From NCBI GenBank assembly GCA_030635565.1, contig DAOVYP010000163.1, forward strand, positions 1-5,813: a stretch of 5,813 bases of DNA, read 5' to 3'. Source of the DNA: Spirochaeta sp. (GTDB lineage: Bacteria; Spirochaetota; Spirochaetia; DSM-2461). This document shows, in pieces, positions 1 through 5,114 of this stretch (positions are counted from its first letter, which is position 1; each line of letters starts with the position of its first letter). Below the pieces are notes generated by a model. It did not search any database. It had not been told where the DNA came from and was given only the letters and a program-made list of their open reading frames with translations. Position numbers and translations under genes: made by a program.

Positions 1-2
1 CA

Positions 3-605
3 AAAATTCGTTTCGAGGAAGCTGCCCGGCTGGATCCTCTCTATGCCAAGCCCCGATACTCCCTGGAGGAGTCCTGGCAGCTGCTGAAGGATTTCCGCGC
101 CCTGAGGCGGCAGAGGGAAGTCAACGCCCTCTGGAAAAAGGCCGAAGCCCTTAAAGTCCGGCTGGCCGCCGATCCTTTCATTAAAGATACCAAAAAGAAG
201 ATATCAACCTACACCGCACGTTCACCGACAGTACAAATCGGAACTCCCCCGGCTGATAATCCCTCCCTGGGCTCCTGTCCCAGCCCTGCAGTCTGCCTGT
301 GGAACCTGCAGATTACCTATTGGGAAATCGGCAGCAGTTCTTCCGAATACTTCGATGATACGGCCACCGAAGAAGCCACATTAAGGGAAATCGTCCGGCT
401 GGCGGATCAGGCCGACTCCGCATGGCCGGATGACGAATGGCTCCCGGAAATCCTCTACTGGAAAGTGATGGCCCAGCGCTGGCTCGGTGAATGGGAATCC
501 GTTCTTGCCGGATGCGAGCGGCTTTTCATCGAATGGCCGGATTTTCGTATGGCATGGGCTCTGGAAGACATGTACGAAATCGCCCTTGAGAAATTCGGGG
601 GGTGA
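3..605 (+). CDS. 3' part of an unrecognised helical, Trp-rich protein
   Basis: An uninterrupted reading frame enters from the left edge and ends at TGA 603-605, giving 200 visible residues with no N terminus. I do not recognise the family. Residues about 1-66 are charged and look helical (LEESWQLLKDFRALRRQ, then a Lys-rich run KDTKKK). Residues about 68-97 form a Pro/Ser/Thr/Gly-rich linker that is probably disordered. Residues about 98-200 are again helix-forming and rich in Trp and acidic residues, with repeated patterns such as LPEILYWKVMAQRWLGEWES and FRMAWALEDMYEIALEKFG that recall tetratricopeptide-like helical pairs. No membrane segment is visible in this part. The coding call rests on the long open frame, GC-rich third positions and sensible amino acid composition. 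The TPR-like description is an inference from helix periodicity only. It ends 52 bases before the next gene, so the two may be co-transcribed. Confidence 0.65.
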   Translation, partial: KIRFEEAARLDPLYAKPRYSLEESWQLLKDFRALRRQREVNALWKKAEALKVRLAADPFIKDTKKKISTYTARSPTVQIGTPPADNPSLGSCPSPAVCLWNLQITYWEIGSSSSEYFDDTATEEATLREIVRLADQADSAWPDDEWLPEILYWKVMAQRWLGEWESVLAGCERLFIEWPDFRMAWALEDMYEIALEKFGG

Positions 606-657
606 ATCGTCAAGTGACCACTGGCGCCGCACCCCGAATTCAACGAGACTTTATTGT

Positions 658-906
658 ATGAATGATTCAGATAAAGAGGAATTTGAGAACATTCTTGTCC
701 TTACCGATATCATCGAAGCCGACCTGATGGAAAAGCTCCTCACCGACGAGGGACTGTCCTTTTACATAAGACCCTGGCGTGACGTCAACTTCGACGGCAT
801 ATTCGTCGAGCAGAAAGGTTTCGGCTGGCTCATGGGCCGAACCGCCGACGAGGAAAAAATCCGCACCATTTACGCAGACCGCATCGACACAAAGGAACAA
901 ACCTGA
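658..906 (+). CDS. Small DUF2007-like protein (putative signal-transducing family)
   Basis: This 82-residue acidic soluble protein begins MNDSDKEEFENILVLTDIIE. The pattern of a beta strand (ILVLTD), a helix starting IIEADLMEKLL, then EGLSFYIRPW and a second strand region GIFVEQKGFGWLMG followed by a helix DEEKIRTIYADRI matches the layout of DUF2007 proteins. Those are short alpha/beta proteins often annotated as putative signal transducers, with no firmly known biochemical role. The family assignment comes from remembered pattern and length, so it is moderate. ATG 658 was chosen over upstream starts in the same frame because those would read through the preceding gene out of frame and add a non-homologous N terminus. 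The Shine-Dalgarno is weak (CGAGA at 644-648). No signal peptide or membrane segment is seen. It probably belongs with the gene before it, not with the sugar genes, since a promoter-like gap follows. Confidence 0.7.
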   Translation: MNDSDKEEFENILVLTDIIEADLMEKLLTDEGLSFYIRPWRDVNFDGIFVEQKGFGWLMGRTADEEKIRTIYADRIDTKEQT

Positions 907-938
907 GCCGCCGATAAACTTCATGATAAAAATATTAC

Positions 939-967
939 TTGCGTATCAGTTTTAGGGGATTTAACAT
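939..967 (+). promoter_or_regulatory. Candidate sigma70-type promoter for the sugar gene cluster
   Basis: TTGCGT at 939-944 and TAACAT at 962-967 are separated by exactly 17 bases. They match the -35 and -10 consensus at 3/6 and 4/6 positions. A start of transcription would fall near 974, just in front of a palindrome at 977-998 and about 36 bases upstream of the first sugar gene. The surrounding DNA is more A/T-rich than the flanking genes. The match is modest, and the position is the main support. Confidence 0.3.
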
Positions 968-995
968 GCCATCAGTGTATGCGAGTGCACTGTAA
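966..995 (+). CDS. Possible 9-codon leader ORF (MPSVYASAL)
   Basis: ATG 966 opens a 9-codon frame ending at TAA 993-995, just before the Shine-Dalgarno of the oxidoreductase gene. AGGGGA at 954-959 lies 6 bases upstream and could act as its ribosome binding site. It has no run of one amino acid that would suggest classical attenuation. It is incompatible with the proposed promoter at 939-967, whose transcript would begin downstream of this ATG, so it could be translated only from a promoter further upstream. It may well be chance. Confidence 0.12.
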   Translation: MPSVYASAL

Positions 996-998
996 TAC
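977..998. promoter_or_regulatory. Imperfect 22-bp palindrome, candidate operator
   Basis: GTAT at 977-980 mirrors ATAC at 995-998 around a perfect inner palindrome AGTGCACT at 984-991, with one common centre at 987.5. Sixteen of the 22 positions are symmetric; only 981-983 and 992-994 do not pair. The placement overlaps the predicted transcription start, where a repressor would act. The size and symmetry fit a homodimeric regulator, but the family cannot be told and no regulator gene is in the window. Confidence 0.3.
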
Positions 999-1004
999 GG
1001 AGGT
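999..1004 (+). promoter_or_regulatory. Strong ribosome binding site for the Gfo/Idh/MocA gene
   Basis: GGAGGT lies 5 bases before ATG 1010. It is one of the best Shine-Dalgarno sequences in the window and fixes the start of the oxidoreductase gene. Confidence 0.8.
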
Positions 1005-1009
1005 AATAA

Positions 1010-2182
1010 ATGATTGAAGCAAGTAAAGAATCCAGCGCGGATCCCATCGTCACTTACGGAATGATCGGCGGGGGGGAAGGGGCATTCATCGGCGACGTCC
1101 ATCGCCATGCCATTGCGTTGGACGGTAAGGCGAACCTTGTTGCCGGATGTTTCTCCCGTTCCATGACCAACACACTCGCTACCGGAGAAGCCCTGCACAT
1201 AGGCAAGGAAAGACTTTACAAATCATATGAAGAAATGGCCGCGGCCGAAGGTGCAAGATCCGACGGAATCGATTTCGCCGTCATTGTGACACCGAACAAA
1301 TCGCATTACCCCATTGCCAGGGCTTTCTTGGAAAACGGCATCAATGTCGTGTGTGATAAACCCCTGACCACCGAATCGGCACAGGCTGAAGAGCTGGCAG
1401 AGCTGACGAAAAACAAGGATCTGCTTTTCGCGGTGACATACACCTATTCCGGATATCCCACTGTGAAGCACGCCCGGGCGATGATTGAGGCCGGTGACAT
1501 CGGCAAAATCCGATTCGTCAATGCCGAATATCCCCAGGAATGGCTGGCCGATAAAATCGAAGACGACGGTCAGAAACAGGCCTCATGGAGATCAGATCCG
1601 GCCCAGAGCGGCATTTCAAACTGCGTCGGCGACATCGGCAGTCACATCGAGAACACCGTTGCATACATGACCGGGCTCAAGATCAAGCGTCTTTCGGCCA
1701 GACTGGACACCTTTGTTGACGGCCGTACCCTGGATGACAATGCCACTATCATGGTGGATTACGTAGGCGGCGCAAAAGGAGTCTACTGGTCGAGTCAAAT
1801 TGCCGTGGGACATGACAACGATCTGTCAATCCGTATCTACGGTTCCGAGGGAACAATCCGATGGCGCCAGGAAAACCCCAACTATCTTGAAGTGATGTAC
1901 AAGGACAAACCGGCGATGAAAATATCCCGAGGTCGGGATACCCTTAAAGACCGGGCGGAGTCTCTTGTCAGAATCCCTGCCGGTCATCCTGAAGGCTATT
2001 TTGAAGCTCTCGCCAACATCTACAAAACCTATATCGGGGCCCTCATCAAGAAATCATCGGGTACCTCCCTGACTTCCGACGATCTGGATTTCCCCCACCC
2101 CGAGGCCGGTGCCGAAGGGGTGAAATTTATCGAAAAGTGTGTAGAGAGTTCCAGGAAGGATGCCGGCTGGTTGGACTTTTAG
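1010..2182 (+). CDS. Gfo/Idh/MocA family NAD(P)-dependent sugar oxidoreductase
   Basis: This 390-residue cytoplasmic enzyme is predicted to oxidise or reduce a hydroxyl or keto group of a sugar, cyclitol or glycoside with a bound nicotinamide cofactor. The N-terminal Rossmann domain shows GMIGGGEGAFIG at residues 17-28 and VTPN at 93-96. The family's lysine motif appears as DKP at 116-118 (K117), where EKP is commoner. The C-terminal alpha/beta substrate domain carries GDIGSH at 207-212, giving D208 and H212. K117, D208 and H212 correspond to the catalytic set of inositol 2-dehydrogenase and relatives. Length is normal and the gene looks intact. It belongs to a subgroup with a GGG-x-GAFIG loop that I recall beside isomerase-like partners such as the next gene; the substrate is unknown to me. 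GH109 glycosidases use the same fold, so a glycosidase role is an alternative. ATG 1010 follows GGAGGT by 5 bases. Confidence 0.92.
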   Translation: MIEASKESSADPIVTYGMIGGGEGAFIGDVHRHAIALDGKANLVAGCFSRSMTNTLATGEALHIGKERLYKSYEEMAAAEGARSDGIDFAVIVTPNKSHYPIARAFLENGINVVCDKPLTTESAQAEELAELTKNKDLLFAVTYTYSGYPTVKHARAMIEAGDIGKIRFVNAEYPQEWLADKIEDDGQKQASWRSDPAQSGISNCVGDIGSHIENTVAYMTGLKIKRLSARLDTFVDGRTLDDNATIMVDYVGGAKGVYWSSQIAVGHDNDLSIRIYGSEGTIRWRQENPNYLEVMYKDKPAMKISRGRDTLKDRAESLVRIPAGHPEGYFEALANIYKTYIGALIKKSSGTSLTSDDLDFPHPEAGAEGVKFIEKCVESSRKDAGWLDF

Positions 2183-2202
2183 ATTGCATTCCCCGCATAC
2201 AC

Positions 2203-2238
2203 CTTTTCGAAAAGCGCATTTTTACTATACACGATAGT
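2203..2238. repeat. Two short palindromes between oxidoreductase and isomerase genes
   Basis: CTTTTCGAAAAG at 2203-2214 is a perfect 12-bp palindrome with a central CG. Nine bases further, ACTAT at 2224-2228 mirrors ATAGT at 2234-2238 across a 5-base loop. They could be protein-binding sites or small RNA hairpins. I see no convincing promoter pair here, although TATACA at 2226-2231 could serve as a -10 element with a poor -35. Confidence 0.3.
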
Positions 2239-2240
2239 CC

Positions 2241-2266
2241 CCGGCGATCTTTCAGATGATCGCCGG
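2241..2266 (+). other. Intercistronic 9-bp stem-loop
   Basis: CCGGCGATC at 2241-2249 pairs perfectly with GATCGCCGG at 2258-2266 across an 8-base loop (TTTCAGAT). The stem is G+C-rich and should be stable in RNA. No U-tract follows (the next bases are AGGTCACCC), so it is not a typical intrinsic terminator on this strand. It ends 21 bases before the isomerase gene's Shine-Dalgarno. An RNA-stabilising or processing hairpin that adjusts expression between the two genes is the likelier reading. Confidence 0.5.
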
Positions 2267-2287
2267 AGGTCACCCAAAGAAAAAAAC

Positions 2288-2293
2288 AGGAGT
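2288..2293 (+). promoter_or_regulatory. Ribosome binding site for the isomerase-like gene
   Basis: AGGAGT lies 8 bases before ATG 2302 and supports that start. Confidence 0.7.
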
Positions 2294-2301
2294 AACTGGA
2301 A

Positions 2302-3288
2302 ATGGCAAGACCCGTAACGATTTTCACAGGACAGTTCTCCGACCTTCCCTTCGAAGAAGTCTGCAAAATGATGAGCGGCTATGGTTATGATGGCTTGGAA
2401 ATCGCCTGCTGGGGCGACCACATGGACGTTCGCAAGGCCGCTACCGATCCCGCATATGTCGCGGAGAAAAAGGAGATTCTAAAGAAGTACAATCTGGGCT
2501 GCTGGGCCATCGGCGCCCATCTCGCCGGCCAACTTGTGGGAGACAACTGGGACCCCCGCACCGACATATTTGCTCCTTCCGAGCTGGCAGGTAAACCGGA
2601 GGAAATCCGCGCCTGGGCCATCGAAGAAATGAAGTACAGTGCCCAGGCCGCTGCGGCCATGGGCGTGAAAGTCGTCACCGGATTCACCGGTTCACCCATC
2701 TGGGCCTACTGGTACTCTTTCCCGCCCACATCTCAGGAAATGGTGGACGCCGGATTCCAGCGTATAAAAGATCTCTGGGATCCCATCTGGGACGTTTTTG
2801 ACGAAGTGGGTGTCAAATTCGCATTGGAAGTCCACCCCAGTGAGATCGCGTTCGATTACTGGTCGGCCAAGAAGCTTATCGATGTCGTCAAACGGGACAC
2901 TCTGGGCTTCAACTTCGATCCCAGTCATCTGGTTTGGCAGAACATAGAGCCATCCATCCTCATCCGGGATTTCCCGGATCGTATCTATCATGTCCATATG
3001 AAGGATGCTGCGATTGATGACGACCCCCGGAGCGGCATCCTGAGTTCCCACATCGAATTCGGCAATATCAGGCGCGGTTGGGATTTCCGCTCTCCAGGAC
3101 ACGGGGATGTGGATTTCGAACTCATCATCCGTGCTCTCAACGAGATCGGATATACCGGCCCCCTCTCGGTTGAGTGGGAAGATAATGCCATGGATCGGTC
3201 GTTCGGAGCTCCTGATGCATGCGATTTTGTGAAGTCCCTGAACTTCTCCCCATCCAGTATTGAATTCGATGGAGCCATGGAGAATTGA
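2302..3288 (+). CDS. Sugar phosphate isomerase/epimerase-like TIM-barrel enzyme
   Basis: This 328-residue cytoplasmic protein belongs to the xylose-isomerase-like / AP-endonuclease-2 TIM-barrel superfamily (COG1082 type), which acts on sugars and keto-sugars through a divalent metal. Strand ends carry the expected ligands: E176 in ALEVHP, D206 in FNFDPSH (with H209 beside it), H232 in YHVHMKD and E291 in SVEWED. The C-terminal stretch RRGWDFRSPGHGDVDF (258-273) is typical of this subgroup, where a barrel-closing loop precedes the last strands. The N terminus RPVTIFTGQFSDLPFEE reads straight into strand 1, so no signal peptide is present. It lies 119 bases after the Gfo/Idh/MocA gene, a pairing I recall in other bacteria. 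Isomerisation or epimerisation of a keto-sugar, or elimination on a 3-keto-glycoside as reported for related proteins in levoglucosan and C-glycoside breakdown, are all possible. No residue seen here separates them. Confidence 0.9.
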   Translation: MARPVTIFTGQFSDLPFEEVCKMMSGYGYDGLEIACWGDHMDVRKAATDPAYVAEKKEILKKYNLGCWAIGAHLAGQLVGDNWDPRTDIFAPSELAGKPEEIRAWAIEEMKYSAQAAAAMGVKVVTGFTGSPIWAYWYSFPPTSQEMVDAGFQRIKDLWDPIWDVFDEVGVKFALEVHPSEIAFDYWSAKKLIDVVKRDTLGFNFDPSHLVWQNIEPSILIRDFPDRIYHVHMKDAAIDDDPRSGILSSHIEFGNIRRGWDFRSPGHGDVDFELIIRALNEIGYTGPLSVEWEDNAMDRSFGAPDACDFVKSLNFSPSSIEFDGAMEN

Positions 3289-3368
3289 AGGAAAGTGATA
3301 TCATCTTCGTCCTGGTGAACAATCGCAAGTAATATTATTTCTACGACAACTGTGATGCGGAAACGGGC

Positions 3369-3400
3369 ATGCGCAAAGCGTTCAGTTACACGCTTGCCAT
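3369..3400 (+). other. Bulged 11-bp stem-loop in the isomerase-GH4 gap
   Basis: ATG, GCAA and GCGT on the left arm (3369-3381, with single-base bulges C3372 and A3377) pair with ACGC, TTGC and CAT on the right arm (3390-3400) across an 8-base loop. No U-tract follows, so it is not an intrinsic terminator. It overlaps the possible decayed ORF, so it might be incidental. Confidence 0.3.
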
Positions 3401-3409
3401 GGGTTGTAA

Positions 3410-3422
3410 ATGTATCATACAT
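3410..3422. repeat. Perfect 13-bp palindrome (6-1-6)
   Basis: ATGTAT at 3410-3415 mirrors ATACAT at 3417-3422 around a single C. It is A/T-rich against a mixed background and could be an operator, but no promoter of quality lies beside it. Its GTAT/ATAC half-sites are also the outer arms of the palindrome at 977-998. Confidence 0.25.
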
Positions 3423-3582
3423 ATCGTCGGGGAATTGAGCTTCATCGGATTTGACACCCCGGGCCTCACGACGATTGGAAGCGAAGCAAAGACCGGTCTC
3501 CGGATCAGATGAGTTTTCTGGAAACCTACTTCGTCATATGAGAATGAATCGGGTGCCCCATATTTCAATAAGCGGCGCCTCG

Positions 3583-3588
3583 AAGGAG
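3583..3588 (+). promoter_or_regulatory. Ribosome binding site that decides the GH4 start
   Basis: AAGGAG at 3583-3588 sits 8 bases before ATG 3597. The upstream in-frame GTG at 3588 overlaps the site itself and so cannot be served by it; ATG 3597 is therefore the start. Confidence 0.75.
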
Positions 3589-3596
3589 TGTGTAAG

Positions 3597-5036
3597 ATGC
3601 CTATAATCGCCATGATCGGTGCCGGCAGCGTCATCTTTGCCAAAACCCTGGCCAGCGACATCCTGGCCACACCCGGCCTGACTGACATCGAATTCCGATT
3701 GATGAGCAGGACCTGGCCCAAACTTGAACGGATGCAGAAATTTCTCCAGAGGATGATCGACGACAATGGCCTGAAAGCAACCGTTACCGCCACCCTTGAC
3801 CGACGGGAAGCGGTAAAAAACGCCGATTATGTCATCAATATGATCGATGTCGGTGGTGTCGAGGGTTTCGGTTACGATTATGAAATCCCACTGAAATACG
3901 GTGTGGACCAATGCATCGCCGACAGCCTCGGGCCCGGTGGCGTGATGCGGGGCCTCAGGACTTTCCCGATACTGGAAGACATGGTGAAGGATGTAGAGGA
4001 ACTCGCAGCCCCTGGTGCATTGTTCTTCAACTATACCAATCCCATGGGTGCGGTGTGCCATGCCATCGGAGTCTTCAGCGATATGATTCCTTATATTGGT
4101 CTCTGTCACGGCGTCCAAACCACCCTCGACCTCATCAGTTCCTACACCAATGTCCCCAAAAATCAGATCGACTATCTCTGCGCCGGCATCAATCACATGG
4201 ACTGGTTTCTCAAACTGGAGGACAAACGGGACGGCCGTGACCTGAAACCAATACTAAGAGAACGCTTCGAAGACCCCGCCTACTACATCCACGAAAAGGT
4301 ACGAGGAGAAGTGATGCGTCATTTCGGTTATTTCATGACCGAATCAACTGGCCATCTCTCGGAATACATCCCCTGGTTCCGGAGTTCGAAGAGAGCCTTG
4401 GATCGGTACTGTGACCAGCCCGATTTCGGCGGAGCTACAGGAGCCTATTACAAGTACACAAGGATGCTTGCCGAGAAGTACAGCAATGTGGATTATCTGG
4501 AGATGGAGATCTCAGATGTTGATAAACGTAGCGCCGAGTACTGTTCATGGATCATCGAGGCCAAAGAGCTGGACAAGCCGTTCCGTCTCCAGGGGAATGT
4601 GAGGAACAACGGTTTCATCGATAATCTGCCTCAGGGCTGCTGTGTCGAGATACCGGTCTATATCGATCACCAGGGTATCCGCCCATTAAGGGTAGGCAGT
4701 CTGCCTCCCCAGTGCGCCGCGATGAACCTGTCGAATATCACGGTTCAGTCCCTGGCCGTCGAAGCTCATGTCAGGCAGGATCCGGAACATGTGATGCACG
4801 CAATCGCCATGGATCCCCTTACATCGGCGGTGTGCACTCTGGAGGAAATCCGCAGGATGACTGCCGAAATGCTTGAAGCCAATCGTAAGTGGCTGCCTCA
4901 GTTCGAAGGAAAAACACTCAGGGCAACGCCGCATATCAGCATCCCGGAAGACCTCAAGCCGGTTGAGGTGCCCCTTGATCCGGCTCTGGCCGTGGCCAAC
5001 CGTTTCGGCGAGCTGGCCTCGCGGGAAACCGAATAA
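3597..5036 (+). CDS. Glycoside hydrolase family 4 (alpha-galactosidase/alpha-glucosidase-like)
   Basis: This 479-residue cytoplasmic enzyme is a GH4 glycosidase. The family cleaves glycosides by NAD+-dependent oxidation at C3, elimination of the aglycone, water addition and re-reduction, and needs a divalent metal (often Mn2+). The N-terminal Rossmann motif is IGAGSVIFAK (7-16). The family signature DSLGPGGVMRGLRTFPI occupies 109-125 and NYTNP 145-149. C170 and H200 (GINHMDWF) are the expected metal ligands, and Y257 in GHLSEYIPWF is the likely catalytic base. The specificity motif reads CHGV (170-173). From memory, CHEV marks alpha-glucosidases, CHSV alpha-galactosidases, CHGH alpha-glucuronidases and CN-x-P the 6-phospho-glycosidases, so the substrate is probably unphosphorylated and the exact sugar is open. 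Length is normal for the family and no break is visible. ATG 3597 lies 8 bases after AAGGAG. It is 78 bases from the next gene, with no terminator between. Confidence 0.93.
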   Translation: MPIIAMIGAGSVIFAKTLASDILATPGLTDIEFRLMSRTWPKLERMQKFLQRMIDDNGLKATVTATLDRREAVKNADYVINMIDVGGVEGFGYDYEIPLKYGVDQCIADSLGPGGVMRGLRTFPILEDMVKDVEELAAPGALFFNYTNPMGAVCHAIGVFSDMIPYIGLCHGVQTTLDLISSYTNVPKNQIDYLCAGINHMDWFLKLEDKRDGRDLKPILRERFEDPAYYIHEKVRGEVMRHFGYFMTESTGHLSEYIPWFRSSKRALDRYCDQPDFGGATGAYYKYTRMLAEKYSNVDYLEMEISDVDKRSAEYCSWIIEAKELDKPFRLQGNVRNNGFIDNLPQGCCVEIPVYIDHQGIRPLRVGSLPPQCAAMNLSNITVQSLAVEAHVRQDPEHVMHAIAMDPLTSAVCTLEEIRRMTAEMLEANRKWLPQFEGKTLRATPHISIPEDLKPVEVPLDPALAVANRFGELASRETE

Positions 5037-5102
5037 TCAAGATCAGGCGTCTCCTTGGACGACCCGGAATCCCAGCTGCATGATAGAGAAGATAAATAAC
5101 CC

Positions 5103-5108
5103 GGAGGG
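5103..5108 (+). promoter_or_regulatory. Ribosome binding site in front of a non-standard start codon
   Basis: GGAGGG at 5103-5108 is a strong Shine-Dalgarno, but the codons at the proper distance in the downstream enzyme's frame are ATC 5112 and ATT 5115, not ATG. It is the main evidence for where translation begins. Confidence 0.6.
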
Positions 5109-5114
5109 ACTATC

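Larger units (their letters stand above)
3285..3512 (+). pseudogene. Possible decayed or interrupted short ORF, function unknown
   Basis: From TTG 3285, overlapping the isomerase stop, one frame reads a short peptide ending VLVNNRK at TAA 3330-3332. The same frame then stays open for 59 codons to TGA 3510-3512 with protein-like content, for example YYFYDNCDAETGMRKAF and later GELSFIGFDTPGLTTIG. Composition and codon choice look more like coding than random DNA. The part after TAA has an in-frame ATG at 3369 (47 residues), but no good Shine-Dalgarno precedes it. I do not recognise the family. It may be a gene fragment broken by a stop, a small gene starting at 3369, or chance. The rest of this 308-base gap (3289-3596) holds a stem-loop, a palindrome and the GH4 ribosome binding site. 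I see no RNA gene or convincing promoter there. Confidence 0.25.

Noticed and set aside
487..657. N-terminal extension of the DUF2007-like gene to ATG 487
   Set aside because: The extension overlaps the upstream gene's coding frame for most of its length and gives non-protein-like sequence; the family pattern begins at ATG 658.
2241..2266. Stem-loop as a rho-independent terminator after the Gfo/Idh/MocA gene
   Set aside because: There is no U-tract after the stem on the + strand, nor directly after it on the other strand.
2988..3422. Minus-strand open frame of 144 codons crossing the isomerase end and the gap
   Set aside because: It is mostly antisense to the conserved isomerase C terminus, has Ser/Arg-rich random-looking composition and no family pattern.
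3451..3479. Consensus TTGACA (-35) at 3451-3456 as a GH4 promoter
   Set aside because: The position 17 bases downstream reads ATTGGA, a poor -10, and no alternative spacing gives a better one.
3514..3542. TTTTCT / TATGAG pair with 17-base spacing as a GH4 promoter
   Set aside because: It matches only 3/6 and 4/6 consensus positions with no supporting context; it is too weak to list as a feature.
3588..3596. GTG 3588 as start of the GH4 gene
   Set aside because: It overlaps the AAGGAG ribosome binding site, whereas ATG 3597 is 8 bases from it and gives the usual GH4 N terminus directly before the Rossmann strand.
3538..3606. 22-codon ORF (MRMNRVPHISIS...) overlapping the GH4 start codon
   Set aside because: It has no Shine-Dalgarno and no leader-peptide hallmark; overlap with the GH4 start is likely chance.
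3534..4196. Long minus-strand open frame of 220 codons opposite the GH4 gene
   Set aside because: It lies antisense to well-conserved GH4 motifs and its translation shows no recognisable family; it is a by-product of codon bias on the other strand.
3597..5036. GH4 protein as a lactate/malate dehydrogenase or 6-phospho-glucosidase
   Set aside because: The LGPGGVMRGLRT, NYTNP and GINHMDWF signatures are GH4-specific, and the CHGV motif replaces the CN-x-P motif of phospho-glycosidases.
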